Shown: positions 44,034-52,652, numbered from the stretch's first letter. The stretch is 64,000 bases of DNA from Deltaproteobacteria bacterium (GCA_020632695.1 JACKFB010000007.1:124001-188000), one strand, 5' to 3'. Made by a program: numbers and translations. Notes: generated by a model not told the origin, from the sequence alone.

Positions 44034-44036
44034 CCG

Positions 44037-45314
44037 ATGTCCGCAACCACCGAAAACTACAGCCCCGACCTGAGCGACGAGATCCGCCGCGTCGACCCCT
44101 ACGACACGACGCTGCTGCTCTCGGTGTTCATGCTGCTGGCCCTGGGCGCCGTGATGGTCTACTCCGCGACCATCAACGACGACACGTGGCGCACCGGCGA
44201 CGGCACGGTGCACCTCCGCACCCACCTCGCCCATGTGGGTATCGGCCTGGGCGTCCTGCTGCTGGGCCTCACCCTGCCCTACCGGACCTGGCGCGGCCTG
44301 GTCTACCCGGGCCTGCTGGCCGTGGTCTTCCTGCTCGTGCTGGTCATGGGATTCGGCACCACCGCCGGCAACGCCCGCCGCTGGCTGGCCCTGCCCGGCT
44401 TCTCCGTCCAGCCGGCCGAGATGGCCAAGCTCGCCTTCATCATCTTCCTCGCCTACTCCCTCGAGAAGAAGGGCGAACGCGTACGTCGCTTCTCGGTCGC
44501 CTTCATCCCGCACCTGCTGGTGTGCGGCGTGCTCATCCTGCTCTGCTTGTTCCAGCCCGACTTCGGCACCTGCGTCCTGCTGGTGCTCCTGATGTTCGGC
44601 ATGCTCTTCGTCGCCGGCACCCCCTTCGCCTACATCAGCCTCTTCGGCTGCGTCGGCGGCTTCCTGGCCTTCCAGGCCATCGCCAGCAACGACATGCGCC
44701 TGGGCCGCATCATGGCCTTCATCGACCCCTGGGCCCACCGCTCGGACCGCGGCTACCAGATGGTCAACTCCATGATCGCCGTCGGCTCCGGCGGCATCAC
44801 CGGGCAGAGCCTCGGCTTCGGCGGCCAGACCCTCACCGGCTACCTCCCCGAGGGCCACACCGACTTCATCCTCTCGGTGCTCGCCGAGCAGCTCGGCCTC
44901 CTCGGCGTCCTGGTGGCCGTCATCCTCTTCGGGCTGGTGCTCTGGCGCGGCCTGGCCATCGCCCTGGCCGCTCGCGACGACTTCGGCCGCTTCCTCGCCT
45001 TCGGCATCACGCTCCTGCTGGGCCTGCAGACCGTCATCAACATGCTGGTGGCCGTCGCCCTCATCCCCACCAAGGGCCTCACCCTGCCCTTCGTGAGCTA
45101 CGGCGGCAGCTCCATGCTGGTGAGCTGCCTCGGCGCCGGCATCCTGCTCAGCATCAGCCGCGACATCCGCAAGGGCCGCCTGGCCCCGCTGCTGGACATC
45201 ACCGACGAGGAGGACGACGACGCCTCGGGCCCCAAGCGCCCCCGCCGCCGTCGCCGCCTCCGCCTGGGCTCGCGCCGCGCGAAGCAGCGCCCCCTCGACG
45301 AGGTGATCGGATGA
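44037..45314 (+). CDS. ftsW: SEDS glycosyltransferase FtsW
   Basis: The 425-residue SEDS-family protein polymerises glycan at the septum with FtsI. It has about ten hydrophobic helices, with ALGAVMVYSATI (about 36-47), RRWLALPGFSVQPAEMAKLA (about 117-136), the large loop with DPWAHRSDRGYQMVNS and GHTDFILSVLAEQLGLLGV, and LPFVSYGGSSML near the C-terminus. A cytoplasmic acidic then arginine-rich tail of about 45 residues follows (DEEDDDASGPKRPRRRRRLR). It overlaps murG by 4 bases. Confidence 0.96.
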   Translation: MSATTENYSPDLSDEIRRVDPYDTTLLLSVFMLLALGAVMVYSATINDDTWRTGDGTVHLRTHLAHVGIGLGVLLLGLTLPYRTWRGLVYPGLLAVVFLLVLVMGFGTTAGNARRWLALPGFSVQPAEMAKLAFIIFLAYSLEKKGERVRRFSVAFIPHLLVCGVLILLCLFQPDFGTCVLLVLLMFGMLFVAGTPFAYISLFGCVGGFLAFQAIASNDMRLGRIMAFIDPWAHRSDRGYQMVNSMIAVGSGGITGQSLGFGGQTLTGYLPEGHTDFILSVLAEQLGLLGVLVAVILFGLVLWRGLAIALAARDDFGRFLAFGITLLLGLQTVINMLVAVALIPTKGLTLPFVSYGGSSMLVSCLGAGILLSISRDIRKGRLAPLLDITDEEDDDASGPKRPRRRRRLRLGSRRAKQRPLDEVIG

Positions 45315-46417
45315 TCCGCCGCGCCCTCATCGCCGGCGGGAAGACCGGCGGCCACCTCTACCCCGGCGTGGCCATCGCAGAGGAGCTGCGTCGCCGCCAG
45401 CCCGACGCCCGCGTCACCTTCGTCGGTACCGCCGAGGGCATCGAGGCCCGCGTGCTGCCCCCGCTCGGCTGGACCCTGCTGACCATCTCCGCCTCGCGCC
45501 TGGCCGGCGGCGGCCTGCTGGACCGCCTCCGCGGCCTGGCCCGCGTCCCCGTCGCGATGTTCCAGTCCTGGCGCCACCTGCGCCACGAGCGCCCCCAGGT
45601 GGTCATCGGCGTCGGCGGCTACGCCTCGGGCCCGGTGCTGCTGACGGCCTGGCTCTGCCGCTACCCGACGGCCATCCAGGAGCAGAACGCCCTTCCCGGC
45701 TTCACCAACCGCGTGCTCGGCCGCTTCGCCCGCCGCATCTACCTGGGCTTCGACGCTGCAGCCGCCCGCTTCGGCGGCCGCCCCACCCTGGCCACCGGAA
45801 ACCCCATCCGCCGCGCCCTGGTCGAGGCCCTCGCCTCGGCGACCTCCACTCGCGAGGCCAGCGGCCACGCGCTGCGCGTGCTGGTCTTCGGCGGCAGCCA
45901 GGGCGCGCGCTTCCTCAACGAGCGGGCGCCGGCGCTGCTGGCCAGCCTCCACGCCGCCCACCCCGAGCTGGCCCTGACGGTCACCCACCAGACCGGCGTC
46001 GCCGACGAGGCCGCGACCCGCGCCCGCTACGCCGCCACGCCGCTGGCCGACGCCGCCCGGGTGCTGCCCTACATCGACGACATGCCCGCGGCGTACGCGG
46101 CGGCCGACGTGGCCATCTGCCGCGCGGGCGCGCTCACCATCGCCGAGCTCACCGCCGTGGGCCTCCCGAGCGTGCTGGTGCCCTTCCCCTTCGCCGCCGG
46201 GAACCACCAGGAGGCGAACGCCCGCGTCATCGCGGACGCCGGCGCCGGGCTGCTGGTCCGCCAGGGCGAGTGGGACGAGGCCGCCGTGCGCGACTGGCTC
46301 TACGACGTCGCGACCACCCCCGGGCGCCTCCGGGAGCGCTCCGAGCGCGCCCGCAGCCTCGCCCGCCCCGACGCCGCCAGCGCGCTGGTGGACGACCTGG
46401 AGGTGCTGGCCGCATGA
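45311..46417 (+). CDS. murG: MurG N-acetylglucosaminyl transferase
   Basis: The 368-residue peripheral membrane enzyme converts lipid I to lipid II. The N-terminal glycine loop reads GGKTGGHLYPG, with one extra residue relative to the usual GGTGGH. Further motifs are IGVGGYASGPVLL (about 98-110), IQEQNALPGFTNR, VFGGSQGARFLN (about 196-207) and CRAGALTIAEL followed by FAAGNHQEANA in the UDP-GlcNAc site. Overlaps of 4 bases join it to ftsW and murB; murC, usual at this junction, is absent. Confidence 0.95.
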   Translation: MIRRALIAGGKTGGHLYPGVAIAEELRRRQPDARVTFVGTAEGIEARVLPPLGWTLLTISASRLAGGGLLDRLRGLARVPVAMFQSWRHLRHERPQVVIGVGGYASGPVLLTAWLCRYPTAIQEQNALPGFTNRVLGRFARRIYLGFDAAAARFGGRPTLATGNPIRRALVEALASATSTREASGHALRVLVFGGSQGARFLNERAPALLASLHAAHPELALTVTHQTGVADEAATRARYAATPLADAARVLPYIDDMPAAYAAADVAICRAGALTIAELTAVGLPSVLVPFPFAAGNHQEANARVIADAGAGLLVRQGEWDEAAVRDWLYDVATTPGRLRERSERARSLARPDAASALVDDLEVLAA

Positions 46418-47346
46418 ACGCCACCCTCCAGCAGCAGCTCGCGTCCACGCCCGGCCTGCGCGCGCGCTTCGACGAGCCCATGGCCGCCCACACCACCTAC
46501 AAGGTCGGCGGCCCCGCCGCGGCCTTCGTCGAGGTGCACTCCCCCGATGCGCTGGTGCGCCTGCTGGCGCTGCTGGCCGCCGCCGCGGTGCCGTGGCTGG
46601 TGCTCGGCAACGGCTCGAACGCCCTCTTCGCCGACCGCGGCTACTCGGGCGCCGTACTGCACCTGGGGCAGGGCTTCGACCACGTCGCCGTGGCGCGCGA
46701 CGCGGGCGGCCCCGGCACCCACCGGCTCAGCGCCGGCGCCGCCCTCTCGGTGACGAGGCTGCTGCGCTTCGTGAAGGACGAGCAGCTCAGCGGCGTGGAG
46801 TTCCTCGGCGGCATCCCCGGCACGGTCGGCGGCGCCGTGCGCATGAACGCGGGCACCGCGGCCGGAGAGGTCTCGGCGACCCTGGAGGCGGCCGAGCTCA
46901 CCAACGCCGGGGGGGCGTCCTGGGTGCCGGCGGCCGCGCTCGGGCTGCGCTACCGGCACTCCGAGCTGCCCGAGGGCTCGGTGGTGACCGCCGCGCGCTT
47001 CGCCGTGCGCGACGCCGACCCGGACATGCGCCAGCGCCTCGACGCCGTGCTGGCCTACCGCAAGGCGACCCAGCCGCTCCAGGCGCCGAGCTGTGGCAGC
47101 GTGTTCGCCAACCCGCCCGGAGACCACGCCGGACGCCTCATCGAGGCGGCGGGCCTCAAGGGCCACACCGTCGGGGGCGCCCAGGTCTCCGAGCAGCACG
47201 CCAACTGGATCATCAACCGCGGCGGCGCCAGCGCGGCCGACGTGCACGCGCTCATCGCGCTGTGCCGTCGGACCGTGTTCGAGCGCTTCGGCGTGGAGCT
47301 GCACCACGAGGTCCAGCTCCTGGGCGACTGGGAGGTGACGGCATGA
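46414..47346 (+). CDS. murB: UDP-N-acetylenolpyruvoylglucosamine reductase MurB
   Basis: The 310-residue FAD enzyme reduces enolpyruvyl-UDP-GlcNAc to UDP-MurNAc. It shows HTTYKVGGPAAAFVEV (about 26-41), LVLGNGSNALFAD (about 63-75), GIPGTVGGAVRMNAG (about 132-146), the catalytic Ser region CGSVFANPPGDHAGRLIEAA (about 228-247) and HANWIINRGGASA. The compact form fits type II MurB. It overlaps murG and ftsQ by 4 bases each. Confidence 0.96.
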   Translation: MNATLQQQLASTPGLRARFDEPMAAHTTYKVGGPAAAFVEVHSPDALVRLLALLAAAAVPWLVLGNGSNALFADRGYSGAVLHLGQGFDHVAVARDAGGPGTHRLSAGAALSVTRLLRFVKDEQLSGVEFLGGIPGTVGGAVRMNAGTAAGEVSATLEAAELTNAGGASWVPAAALGLRYRHSELPEGSVVTAARFAVRDADPDMRQRLDAVLAYRKATQPLQAPSCGSVFANPPGDHAGRLIEAAGLKGHTVGGAQVSEQHANWIINRGGASAADVHALIALCRRTVFERFGVELHHEVQLLGDWEVTA

Positions 47347-48626
47347 AGCCGATGCCTCGCAACCGCCGCCGCGCCGGGATCGTCGGCCGCCTGCGCACGC
47401 TGCTTCCCAGCCGCCGCGCACGCACCGCCGTCGATGACGTGGTCAGCGTGCCGCGCCCCACCGAGCCGCTGCCCCCGCCCCCCGAGGCGCCGACCCGGGC
47501 GCCCAGGAACGCCCGCCGGGAGAACCCCTTCGCCCTGCTGCTGGGCTGGCTCTTGCCGATGATGGCGGCGCTGCTCGCCTTCACCACGCCCTTCGTGGGG
47601 GCCCGCGCCTACGAATACATCATGCGCAGCGGGCACTTCTACGTGCGCGAGGTGCTGGTCAGCGGCAACCAGCACCTGTCGCCCGGCGCCGTCCGGGACC
47701 TGGCCGGCATCCGCCCGGGCACCCACGTGCTGGCGGCCGACCTGGACGCGATGAAGGCCGCCCTGGAGAGCGACCCCTGGGTGGCGCGAGCCCGGGTGGA
47801 CCGCGAGCTGCCCGACCGCCTGACGCTGCACATCGACGAGCACCAGCCGGCGGCCTACGTGGCGCTGGGGGAGCTGATGCTGGTGGACGTGGCGGGCGAG
47901 CCCTTCACGGTGGCCGACCCGCACGACGACCAGGAGCTGCCGATCGTCACCGGCATCCGCGAGGACGCCTTCGACGACGAGGCGACCAGCGCCCAGGCGC
48001 GCGCCGACCTGCGGGCGGCCATCAACCTGAACCGGCTCTACGAGGCGATGGGGCTGGCCGGGCGGTGGCCGGTGGGCGAGGTGCGGGTGGAGGCCGGCAG
48101 GCGGCTCACCCTGGTGCTGAGCGAGACGGGCACCGAGGCGGTGCTGGGCACCGGGCCGTACCGGCAGAAGCTGTATCGGCTGGAGTGGGTGCTCGAGGAG
48201 CTGCACGACGAGGGCAAGAAGGCGGACTACGTGCTGCTGGACAACGCCGACGGGCTGGGTCCGGACGAGGACGACGGGCGCGTGGTGGTGGCGGCGGATC
48301 TGGCGCCCAGCCCGGAGGAGGCGGCGCAGGAGGCGGCGCGGCGGGCGGAGGCGGCGGTGGCGCCGGCCAACGCGCTGCTCCCGAGTGGGCTCGGGGGGGC
48401 GGCCGGCGGGGACGCGGGCGCGGCGGCCGAAGGCGCAGGCGAGGCCGCGGACGATGGGGTGGTGGGCGAGGACGAGGACGCTCCGGCGGTCGAGGGACCG
48501 CGCGGGGTGAGCGCGAGCGTGCGGCCGGCGGTGGAGCCTGAGTGGCTCGACGAGCGGGAGCGCGCGGCGAACCCGGATGAGGCCGACCCGGCGGCGGGCG
48601 GCGGAGCGAACGATGGCGGGCATTAG
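47343..48626 (+). CDS. ftsQ: Cell division protein FtsQ with acidic C-terminal tail
   Basis: The 427-residue bitopic protein has a long basic and Pro-rich cytoplasmic start, one membrane helix (about 62-85), a POTRA domain (VREVLVSGNQHLSPGAVRDL, about 100-119, through DPWVARARVDRELPDRLTLH) and the FtsQ beta domain (HQPAAYVALGELMLVDVAGE). After about residue 300 there is an Ala/Gly/Glu-rich tail of some 120 residues, not a usual part of FtsQ. The tail codons have the same G+C bias as the rest. It stops 19 bases before ftsA. Confidence 0.88.
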   Translation: MKPMPRNRRRAGIVGRLRTLLPSRRARTAVDDVVSVPRPTEPLPPPPEAPTRAPRNARRENPFALLLGWLLPMMAALLAFTTPFVGARAYEYIMRSGHFYVREVLVSGNQHLSPGAVRDLAGIRPGTHVLAADLDAMKAALESDPWVARARVDRELPDRLTLHIDEHQPAAYVALGELMLVDVAGEPFTVADPHDDQELPIVTGIREDAFDDEATSAQARADLRAAINLNRLYEAMGLAGRWPVGEVRVEAGRRLTLVLSETGTEAVLGTGPYRQKLYRLEWVLEELHDEGKKADYVLLDNADGLGPDEDDGRVVVAADLAPSPEEAAQEAARRAEAAVAPANALLPSGLGGAAGGDAGAAAEGAGEAADDGVVGEDEDAPAVEGPRGVSASVRPAVEPEWLDERERAANPDEADPAAGGGANDGGH

Positions 48627-48645
48627 CCCCCGAGGAGCGAGGCAG

Positions 48646-49875
48646 ATGGGACACAAGTCGGAGATCGTCGCGGGGCTCGACCTCGGCAGCAGCAAGGTCT
48701 CGGTGGTCATCCTCGAGCTCGATGGTGACCGGCGGGACGTCATCGGCGTCTCGATGGTGCCGAGCGATGGGGGGCTGCGAGCCGGGCACGTGGTGTCGAT
48801 CGACCGCACGATCGCGGCGATCCGCACGGCGGTCGAGGAGGCGTCGCGCATGGCGGACGCCGACATCTCGAGCGTGCGACTGGCGGTGAGCGGCCCCGGG
48901 ACGATGGGCTTCAACTCCGACGGGACCGTGGCGGTGCGCGGCGGGCAGGTCGACGCCTCGGACGTGAGCCGGGTGCTGGAGACCGCCAGCGCCGTGCGCC
49001 TGCCCGACGACAAGCAGGTGCTGCACTCGCTGCCCCAGGAGTACATCATCGATGGCCACGACGGCATCCGGACGCCCATCGGGATGACCGGCGTGCGCCT
49101 GGAGACGCGGGTGCACGTCATCACCGGCAGCCGCACCGCGCTGACCAACGCCATCGAGTGTTGCAACAAGGCGGGGCTGGCGGTGGAGCGCGCCGTGTAT
49201 GGCGGGCTGGCCTCGTCGGCGGCCGTGCTCTCGCGCGAGGAGCGGGAGCTGGGCGTGGTGCTGGTCGACGTGGGCGGCGGCACCACCGACATCTGCGTCT
49301 GGTACGACAACGCGTTGGTGCACACCGTCTCGCTCGAGTGCGGCGGCGACGAGCTGACGCGGCAGATAGCGCGCGGGCTGCGGACGCCGGGCGACGCGGC
49401 GGAGCGCATCAAGCAGCGCTTCGGCTGCGCCCTGGCCAGCATGGTGACCGACGGCGAGACCATGGAGGTCCCGGGCGTCGGGGGGCGCGAGGCGCAGGTC
49501 CGGCAGCGGCACCTGCTCTGCGAGATCCTGGAGCCGGGGCTGGAGGACTTCTTCCAGCGCGTGCTCCAGGAGATGGACGTGGCCGGGTGCCGGGAGCACC
49601 TGGCGGCGGGCGTGGTGCTGACGGGCGGCACCGCGAACCTGGAGGCCATCGCCGAGCTGGGCATGGACGTGCTCATCGGGATGCCGGTGCGCGTCGGAGC
49701 GCCCAGCGGCTTCGGCGGCCTGGACGACGTGGTGGCGGACCCGCGCTACGCGACGGCGGTCGGGCTGTGTCTCGACACCTTCGACGCGGGGCTGCAGACG
49801 CCGGTCGCCAAGGCCAGGCCGCAGTCCGGGCGTTGGTGGAAGCCCGTGAGGAGGCTCATCGAGTCATGGTTCTAG
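48646..49875 (+). CDS. ftsA: Cell division protein FtsA
   Basis: The 409-residue actin-like protein tethers FtsZ to the membrane. Actin-fold phosphate loops are visible (VAGLDLGSSKVSVVI, about 7-21, and VVLVDVGGGTTDICVW, about 205-220) as well as the adenosine motif VVLTGGTANLEAI (about 323-335). It ends with the amphipathic membrane helix RWWKPVRRLIESWF. The start ATG 48646 follows GAGGAG; ATG 48613, overlapping ftsQ, is an alternative. A 175-base gap with a hairpin separates it from ftsZ. Confidence 0.96.
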   Translation: MGHKSEIVAGLDLGSSKVSVVILELDGDRRDVIGVSMVPSDGGLRAGHVVSIDRTIAAIRTAVEEASRMADADISSVRLAVSGPGTMGFNSDGTVAVRGGQVDASDVSRVLETASAVRLPDDKQVLHSLPQEYIIDGHDGIRTPIGMTGVRLETRVHVITGSRTALTNAIECCNKAGLAVERAVYGGLASSAAVLSREERELGVVLVDVGGGTTDICVWYDNALVHTVSLECGGDELTRQIARGLRTPGDAAERIKQRFGCALASMVTDGETMEVPGVGGREAQVRQRHLLCEILEPGLEDFFQRVLQEMDVAGCREHLAAGVVLTGGTANLEAIAELGMDVLIGMPVRVGAPSGFGGLDDVVADPRYATAVGLCLDTFDAGLQTPVAKARPQSGRWWKPVRRLIESWF

Positions 49876-49886
49876 GAAGTGGAGAT

Positions 49887-49918
49887 GTGTCGGGGGTCCT
49901 GGAGGGTGCCCCCGACAC
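49887..49918 (+). promoter_or_regulatory. Hairpin in the ftsA-ftsZ spacer
   Basis: GTGTCGGGGG, a 12-base loop and CCCCCGACAC form a perfect 10-base-pair stem starting 12 bases after the ftsA stop. No T-run follows. It is the only sizeable intergenic structure in the dcw cluster and may attenuate, process or stabilise the ftsZ message. Confidence 0.5.
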
Positions 49919-50050
49919 GGATACCGGGCTCCGCGTCCCGGGGGAGCGCGAGACAGCGTGACGCGGATCTTGTTCGAGCAACTCAGTCTGTTTTCAGCAA
50001 TCACACCCGGAGAGGGTGGCCACTTGGTTGAGAGTCGGGGAGACCACACG

Positions 50051-51328
50051 ATGATCAGTTTCGAAGAAGAGCTGGCCGGAGGCGCAAACATCAAGGTCGT
50101 CGGCGTCGGCGGCGCCGGATGCAACGCCTTGAACAACATGGTGAAGAACAACCTCAACGGGGTCGACTTCATCGCGATCAACACCGACCGTCAGGCGCTC
50201 GACAAGAACGCCGCGACGCACAAGGTGCAGATCGGCATCGAGCTGACGCGCGGCCTGGGCGCGGGTGCGAACCCGGAGAAGGGCTGGCACGCGGCGATGG
50301 AGAACCGCAACGACATCGCGCGGCTGCTCGAGGGCGCCGACATGGTGTTCGTGACGGCGGGCATGGGCGGCGGCACCGGCACTGGCGCTGCGCCGGTGGT
50401 GGCGGAGCTGGCTCGCGAGGCTGGCGCGCTGACCGTGGGCGTGGTCTCGAAGCCCTTCGAGTTCGAGGGGCGGCCGCGCATGAAGAACGCGCACAGCGGC
50501 CTCGAGGCGCTGCGGGCGCGGGTGGACACGCTCATCGTCATCCCCAACGACAAGCTGCTGGGGATCGCCAACCAGAACATGACGCTGCTGGAGGCCTTCC
50601 GCGAGGCCGACAACGTCCTCTACAACGCCACCAAGGGCATCAGTGATCTCATCACCATCCCCGGTCTGGTGAACGTCGACTTCGCCGACGTGCGCACCAT
50701 CATGAGCGACCAGGGCATGGCGCTGATGGGCGCTGGCATCGGCACCGGCAAGGACCGGGCGGTGCACGCGGCGCGGCAGGCCATCTCGAGCCCGCTGCTC
50801 GAGGACACCTCCATCGACGGCGCTCGCGGCATCCTGGTGAACATCACCGGCGGCGAGGACATGGGCCTGATGGAGATCAATGAGGCGATCCGGCACGTGC
50901 AGGAGGCCGCGCACCAGCAGGCCAACATCATCTTCGGCGCGGTCATCGACCCCGACCTGAAGGACGCCCTGCACATCACCGTGGTGGCCACCGGCTTCGA
51001 CCGCGGCGACGAGCAGCGCGAGGTCATCGAGGTGCGGTCCTCGGCCGAGCGGCGCAACGACGCGCCGCCCGAGCCGCCGCCGCTGGAGCCGGGCTACGAC
51101 GAGGTCCCGCAGTACGCCCACGTGGGCAGCGGCGGGGCCGCGAAGCAGCCGCCGGCCGAGATGGCCACCAACGACGGCGGGCGGCCGAAGCCGTGGAAGA
51201 GCGGCGGGCGCAGCCTGGGCGACATCCTCGGCTCGGGCAACGCGCAGGCGCCCAAGCGGCGGAGCCCCTTCGCGGCGAGCCCCGACTCGGAGTTCGGCCC
51301 CGGCGGCTACCCCTTCGGACGCAAGTAG
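50051..51328 (+). CDS. ftsZ: Cell division GTPase FtsZ
   Basis: The 425-residue tubulin homologue forms the Z ring. It has IKVVGVGGAGCNALNNMV (about 13-30), the GTP signature GGGTGTGAAPVVAELA (about 106-121), NADFADVRT-like switch read as NVDFADVRTIMSD, and the C-terminal domain to about 330. The tail of about 95 residues is Pro/Gly-rich and ends GGYPFGRK; the usual terminal peptide (D-I-P-x-F-L-R type) is not seen. The start is ATG 50051, preceded by GGGGAG; an upstream GTG at 49958 in frame would add 31 unrelated residues. It has its own leader and is the last dcw gene. Confidence 0.97.
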   Translation: MISFEEELAGGANIKVVGVGGAGCNALNNMVKNNLNGVDFIAINTDRQALDKNAATHKVQIGIELTRGLGAGANPEKGWHAAMENRNDIARLLEGADMVFVTAGMGGGTGTGAAPVVAELAREAGALTVGVVSKPFEFEGRPRMKNAHSGLEALRARVDTLIVIPNDKLLGIANQNMTLLEAFREADNVLYNATKGISDLITIPGLVNVDFADVRTIMSDQGMALMGAGIGTGKDRAVHAARQAISSPLLEDTSIDGARGILVNITGGEDMGLMEINEAIRHVQEAAHQQANIIFGAVIDPDLKDALHITVVATGFDRGDEQREVIEVRSSAERRNDAPPEPPPLEPGYDEVPQYAHVGSGGAAKQPPAEMATNDGGRPKPWKSGGRSLGDILGSGNAQAPKRRSPFAASPDSEFGPGGYPFGRK

Positions 51329-51336
51329 GCGGCCGC

Positions 51337-51376
51337 GCGGAGGTCCGGGGCGCCCTTGCCCGCTTCGGACCTCCGC
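51337..51376 (+). terminator. Terminator hairpin after ftsZ
   Basis: GCGGAGGTCCG (51337-51347) pairs perfectly with CGGACCTCCGC (51366-51376), an 11-base-pair stem starting 8 bases after the stop codon. No T-run follows. Confidence 0.6.
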
Positions 51377-51512
51377 CCGCCGACCTCTGCGGGCTGGCAG
51401 GTCGCGACGGCGAGCCCTCGGCCCGAGGCGGGCCTGGACGCCTCGGGCAGCATCGCCTCAGACGGGTAGCGGCTACGGACGACCGGGTCGGAACCCGCAC
51501 GCGGGCCGCTGC

Positions 51513-51542
51513 TTGACCGCGTATCGGGGCCGGCCATAGCAT
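51513..51542 (+). promoter_or_regulatory. Predicted promoter of the MNT/HEPN pair, giving a leaderless message
   Basis: TTGACC (51513-51518), 18-base spacer, TAGCAT (51537-51542). The GTG start of the antitoxin gene is at 51549, where transcription should begin. Confidence 0.5.
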
Positions 51543-51548
51543 CCAGGA

Positions 51549-51917
51549 GTGACGAAGCCTGCGACGACATTCGCTGACCTTCGAAGCGCGCTCGTACGGA
51601 AGATCGAGTTGGATCTCGAGCGAGAGCGGGCCGAGGCCGAGGAGCTTCGTGGCCGCGTGTTGCCGACGCTGCGTGCGGCGATCGAGCGCCTCCGCAGGGA
51701 GGGTCGCTGCGGCGAGGTCTGGCTGTTCGGCTCCTACGCGTGGGGCGAGCCCACGCCGCGGAGCGACGTCGACCTGTTGGTAGCCGATGCCGACGACGTG
51801 TTCGCGCTGGCCGCCGAGGTGAGCGCCGAAGTGGGGCCGGACGTCCACGTCGTCCCGATCGAGGATGCGCCCGAGACCCTCGAGCGCCGCGCGCGCGCCG
51901 AAGGGATGCGGCTTTGA
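51549..51917 (+). CDS. MNT-domain nucleotidyltransferase, antitoxin (MntA-like)
   Basis: The 122-residue protein has a helical N-terminal part (1-50) and then a minimal nucleotidyltransferase with G61-S62-x10-D73-V-D75, exactly the G-S-x10-D-x-D motif of MntA antitoxins. The known role of this family is to add AMP to a tyrosine of its partner HEPN toxin and so silence it. The downstream gene overlaps by 4 bases and encodes that partner type. The GTG start lacks a usable ribosome site (AGGAG abuts it) and lies at the predicted transcription start, suggesting leaderless translation. The helical N-terminal extension makes it a little different from the shortest MntA forms. Confidence 0.82.
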   Translation: MTKPATTFADLRSALVRKIELDLERERAEAEELRGRVLPTLRAAIERLRREGRCGEVWLFGSYAWGEPTPRSDVDLLVADADDVFALAAEVSAEVGPDVHVVPIEDAPETLERRARAEGMRL

Positions 51918-52390
51918 GCGCGGTGGAGGCCCGAGCCGCGCTCCTCGCGGCCGAGCTGCGGCGGGATTGGCAGCAGGTGTGCCGACACCTCTCGACCGCG
52001 GCCGAGACCGACCTCGGCTCTGGAGCGGCCGCGCACGCCCTGGTCGCGTTGTCGCTCGACCATGCCTACCAAGCCTTCGAGACGATCCTGCTGCGTCTCG
52101 AGCGCGGCCTCGGCCTCCCCGAGCGCCAGGGAGCCTGGTGGCACGCGGAGCTCCTGGACGCTGCCGCCATGGAGCTCGCGGGCATCCGGCCCGCGCTCCT
52201 GGATCACTCGGCGGCGCTCCAGTGGCGCCAGGTGATGGCCTTTCGCCACTTCCTCCGGCACGCCTACGCCGTCGACCTCGATCCTCGGAAGCTCGCATCG
52301 AATGTCGCGGCGCTCGACGCCGCCGTCCGCGCGACCGAGCAGCCGCTCGACTGCGTCATCAAGAGCCTCGAAGGCCGGCCCGACTGCTGA
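51914..52390 (+). CDS. HEPN-domain protein, probable toxin (HepT-like)
   Basis: The 158-residue all-helical protein carries R111-x4-H116-x-Y118 (RHFLRHAY), the R-x4-H-x-Y motif of HepT toxins, in the expected place near the last third. HEPN proteins of this type cut RNA unless the tyrosine is AMPylated by MntA. The start was set at TTG 51914, overlapping the antitoxin stop (TTGA); GTG 51923 is a possible alternative. It is larger than typical HepT (about 130-140) by some 20 residues at the C-terminus. The unit is isolated between the dcw cluster and two large lipoprotein genes. Confidence 0.8.
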   Translation: MSAVEARAALLAAELRRDWQQVCRHLSTAAETDLGSGAAAHALVALSLDHAYQAFETILLRLERGLGLPERQGAWWHAELLDAAAMELAGIRPALLDHSAALQWRQVMAFRHFLRHAYAVDLDPRKLASNVAALDAAVRATEQPLDCVIKSLEGRPDC

Positions 52391-52579
52391 CGCTGACCCC
52401 CGGTGGCGGCAGCGCACGCCGAGGATCGATTGAACGGCGGGCTGGACGGGAACTTCCGGAGGCTGTGGGGGGTCCGATGGTTCGGGACGCGGACGGCCCG
52501 GCCGCGCCACAGGCGCCGTAGAGGACCCGATCGGTCCAGCGCAGCCGGCCGGCCCGACCGCCGGGGATTGTCGGTCGGC

Positions 52580-52609
52580 TCGACTTCCCCAGACAACGGT
52601 CACTAGAAT
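52580..52609 (+). promoter_or_regulatory. Predicted promoter of the tandem lipoprotein genes
   Basis: TCGACT (52580-52585), 18-base spacer, TAGAAT (52604-52609), five of six in the -10 box. Transcription would begin about 37 bases before the ATG at 52653. Confidence 0.45.
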
Positions 52610-52652
52610 GCTGTCAATCCCGCCCAATCTTCCTGGACAGCATGGACGCAGC

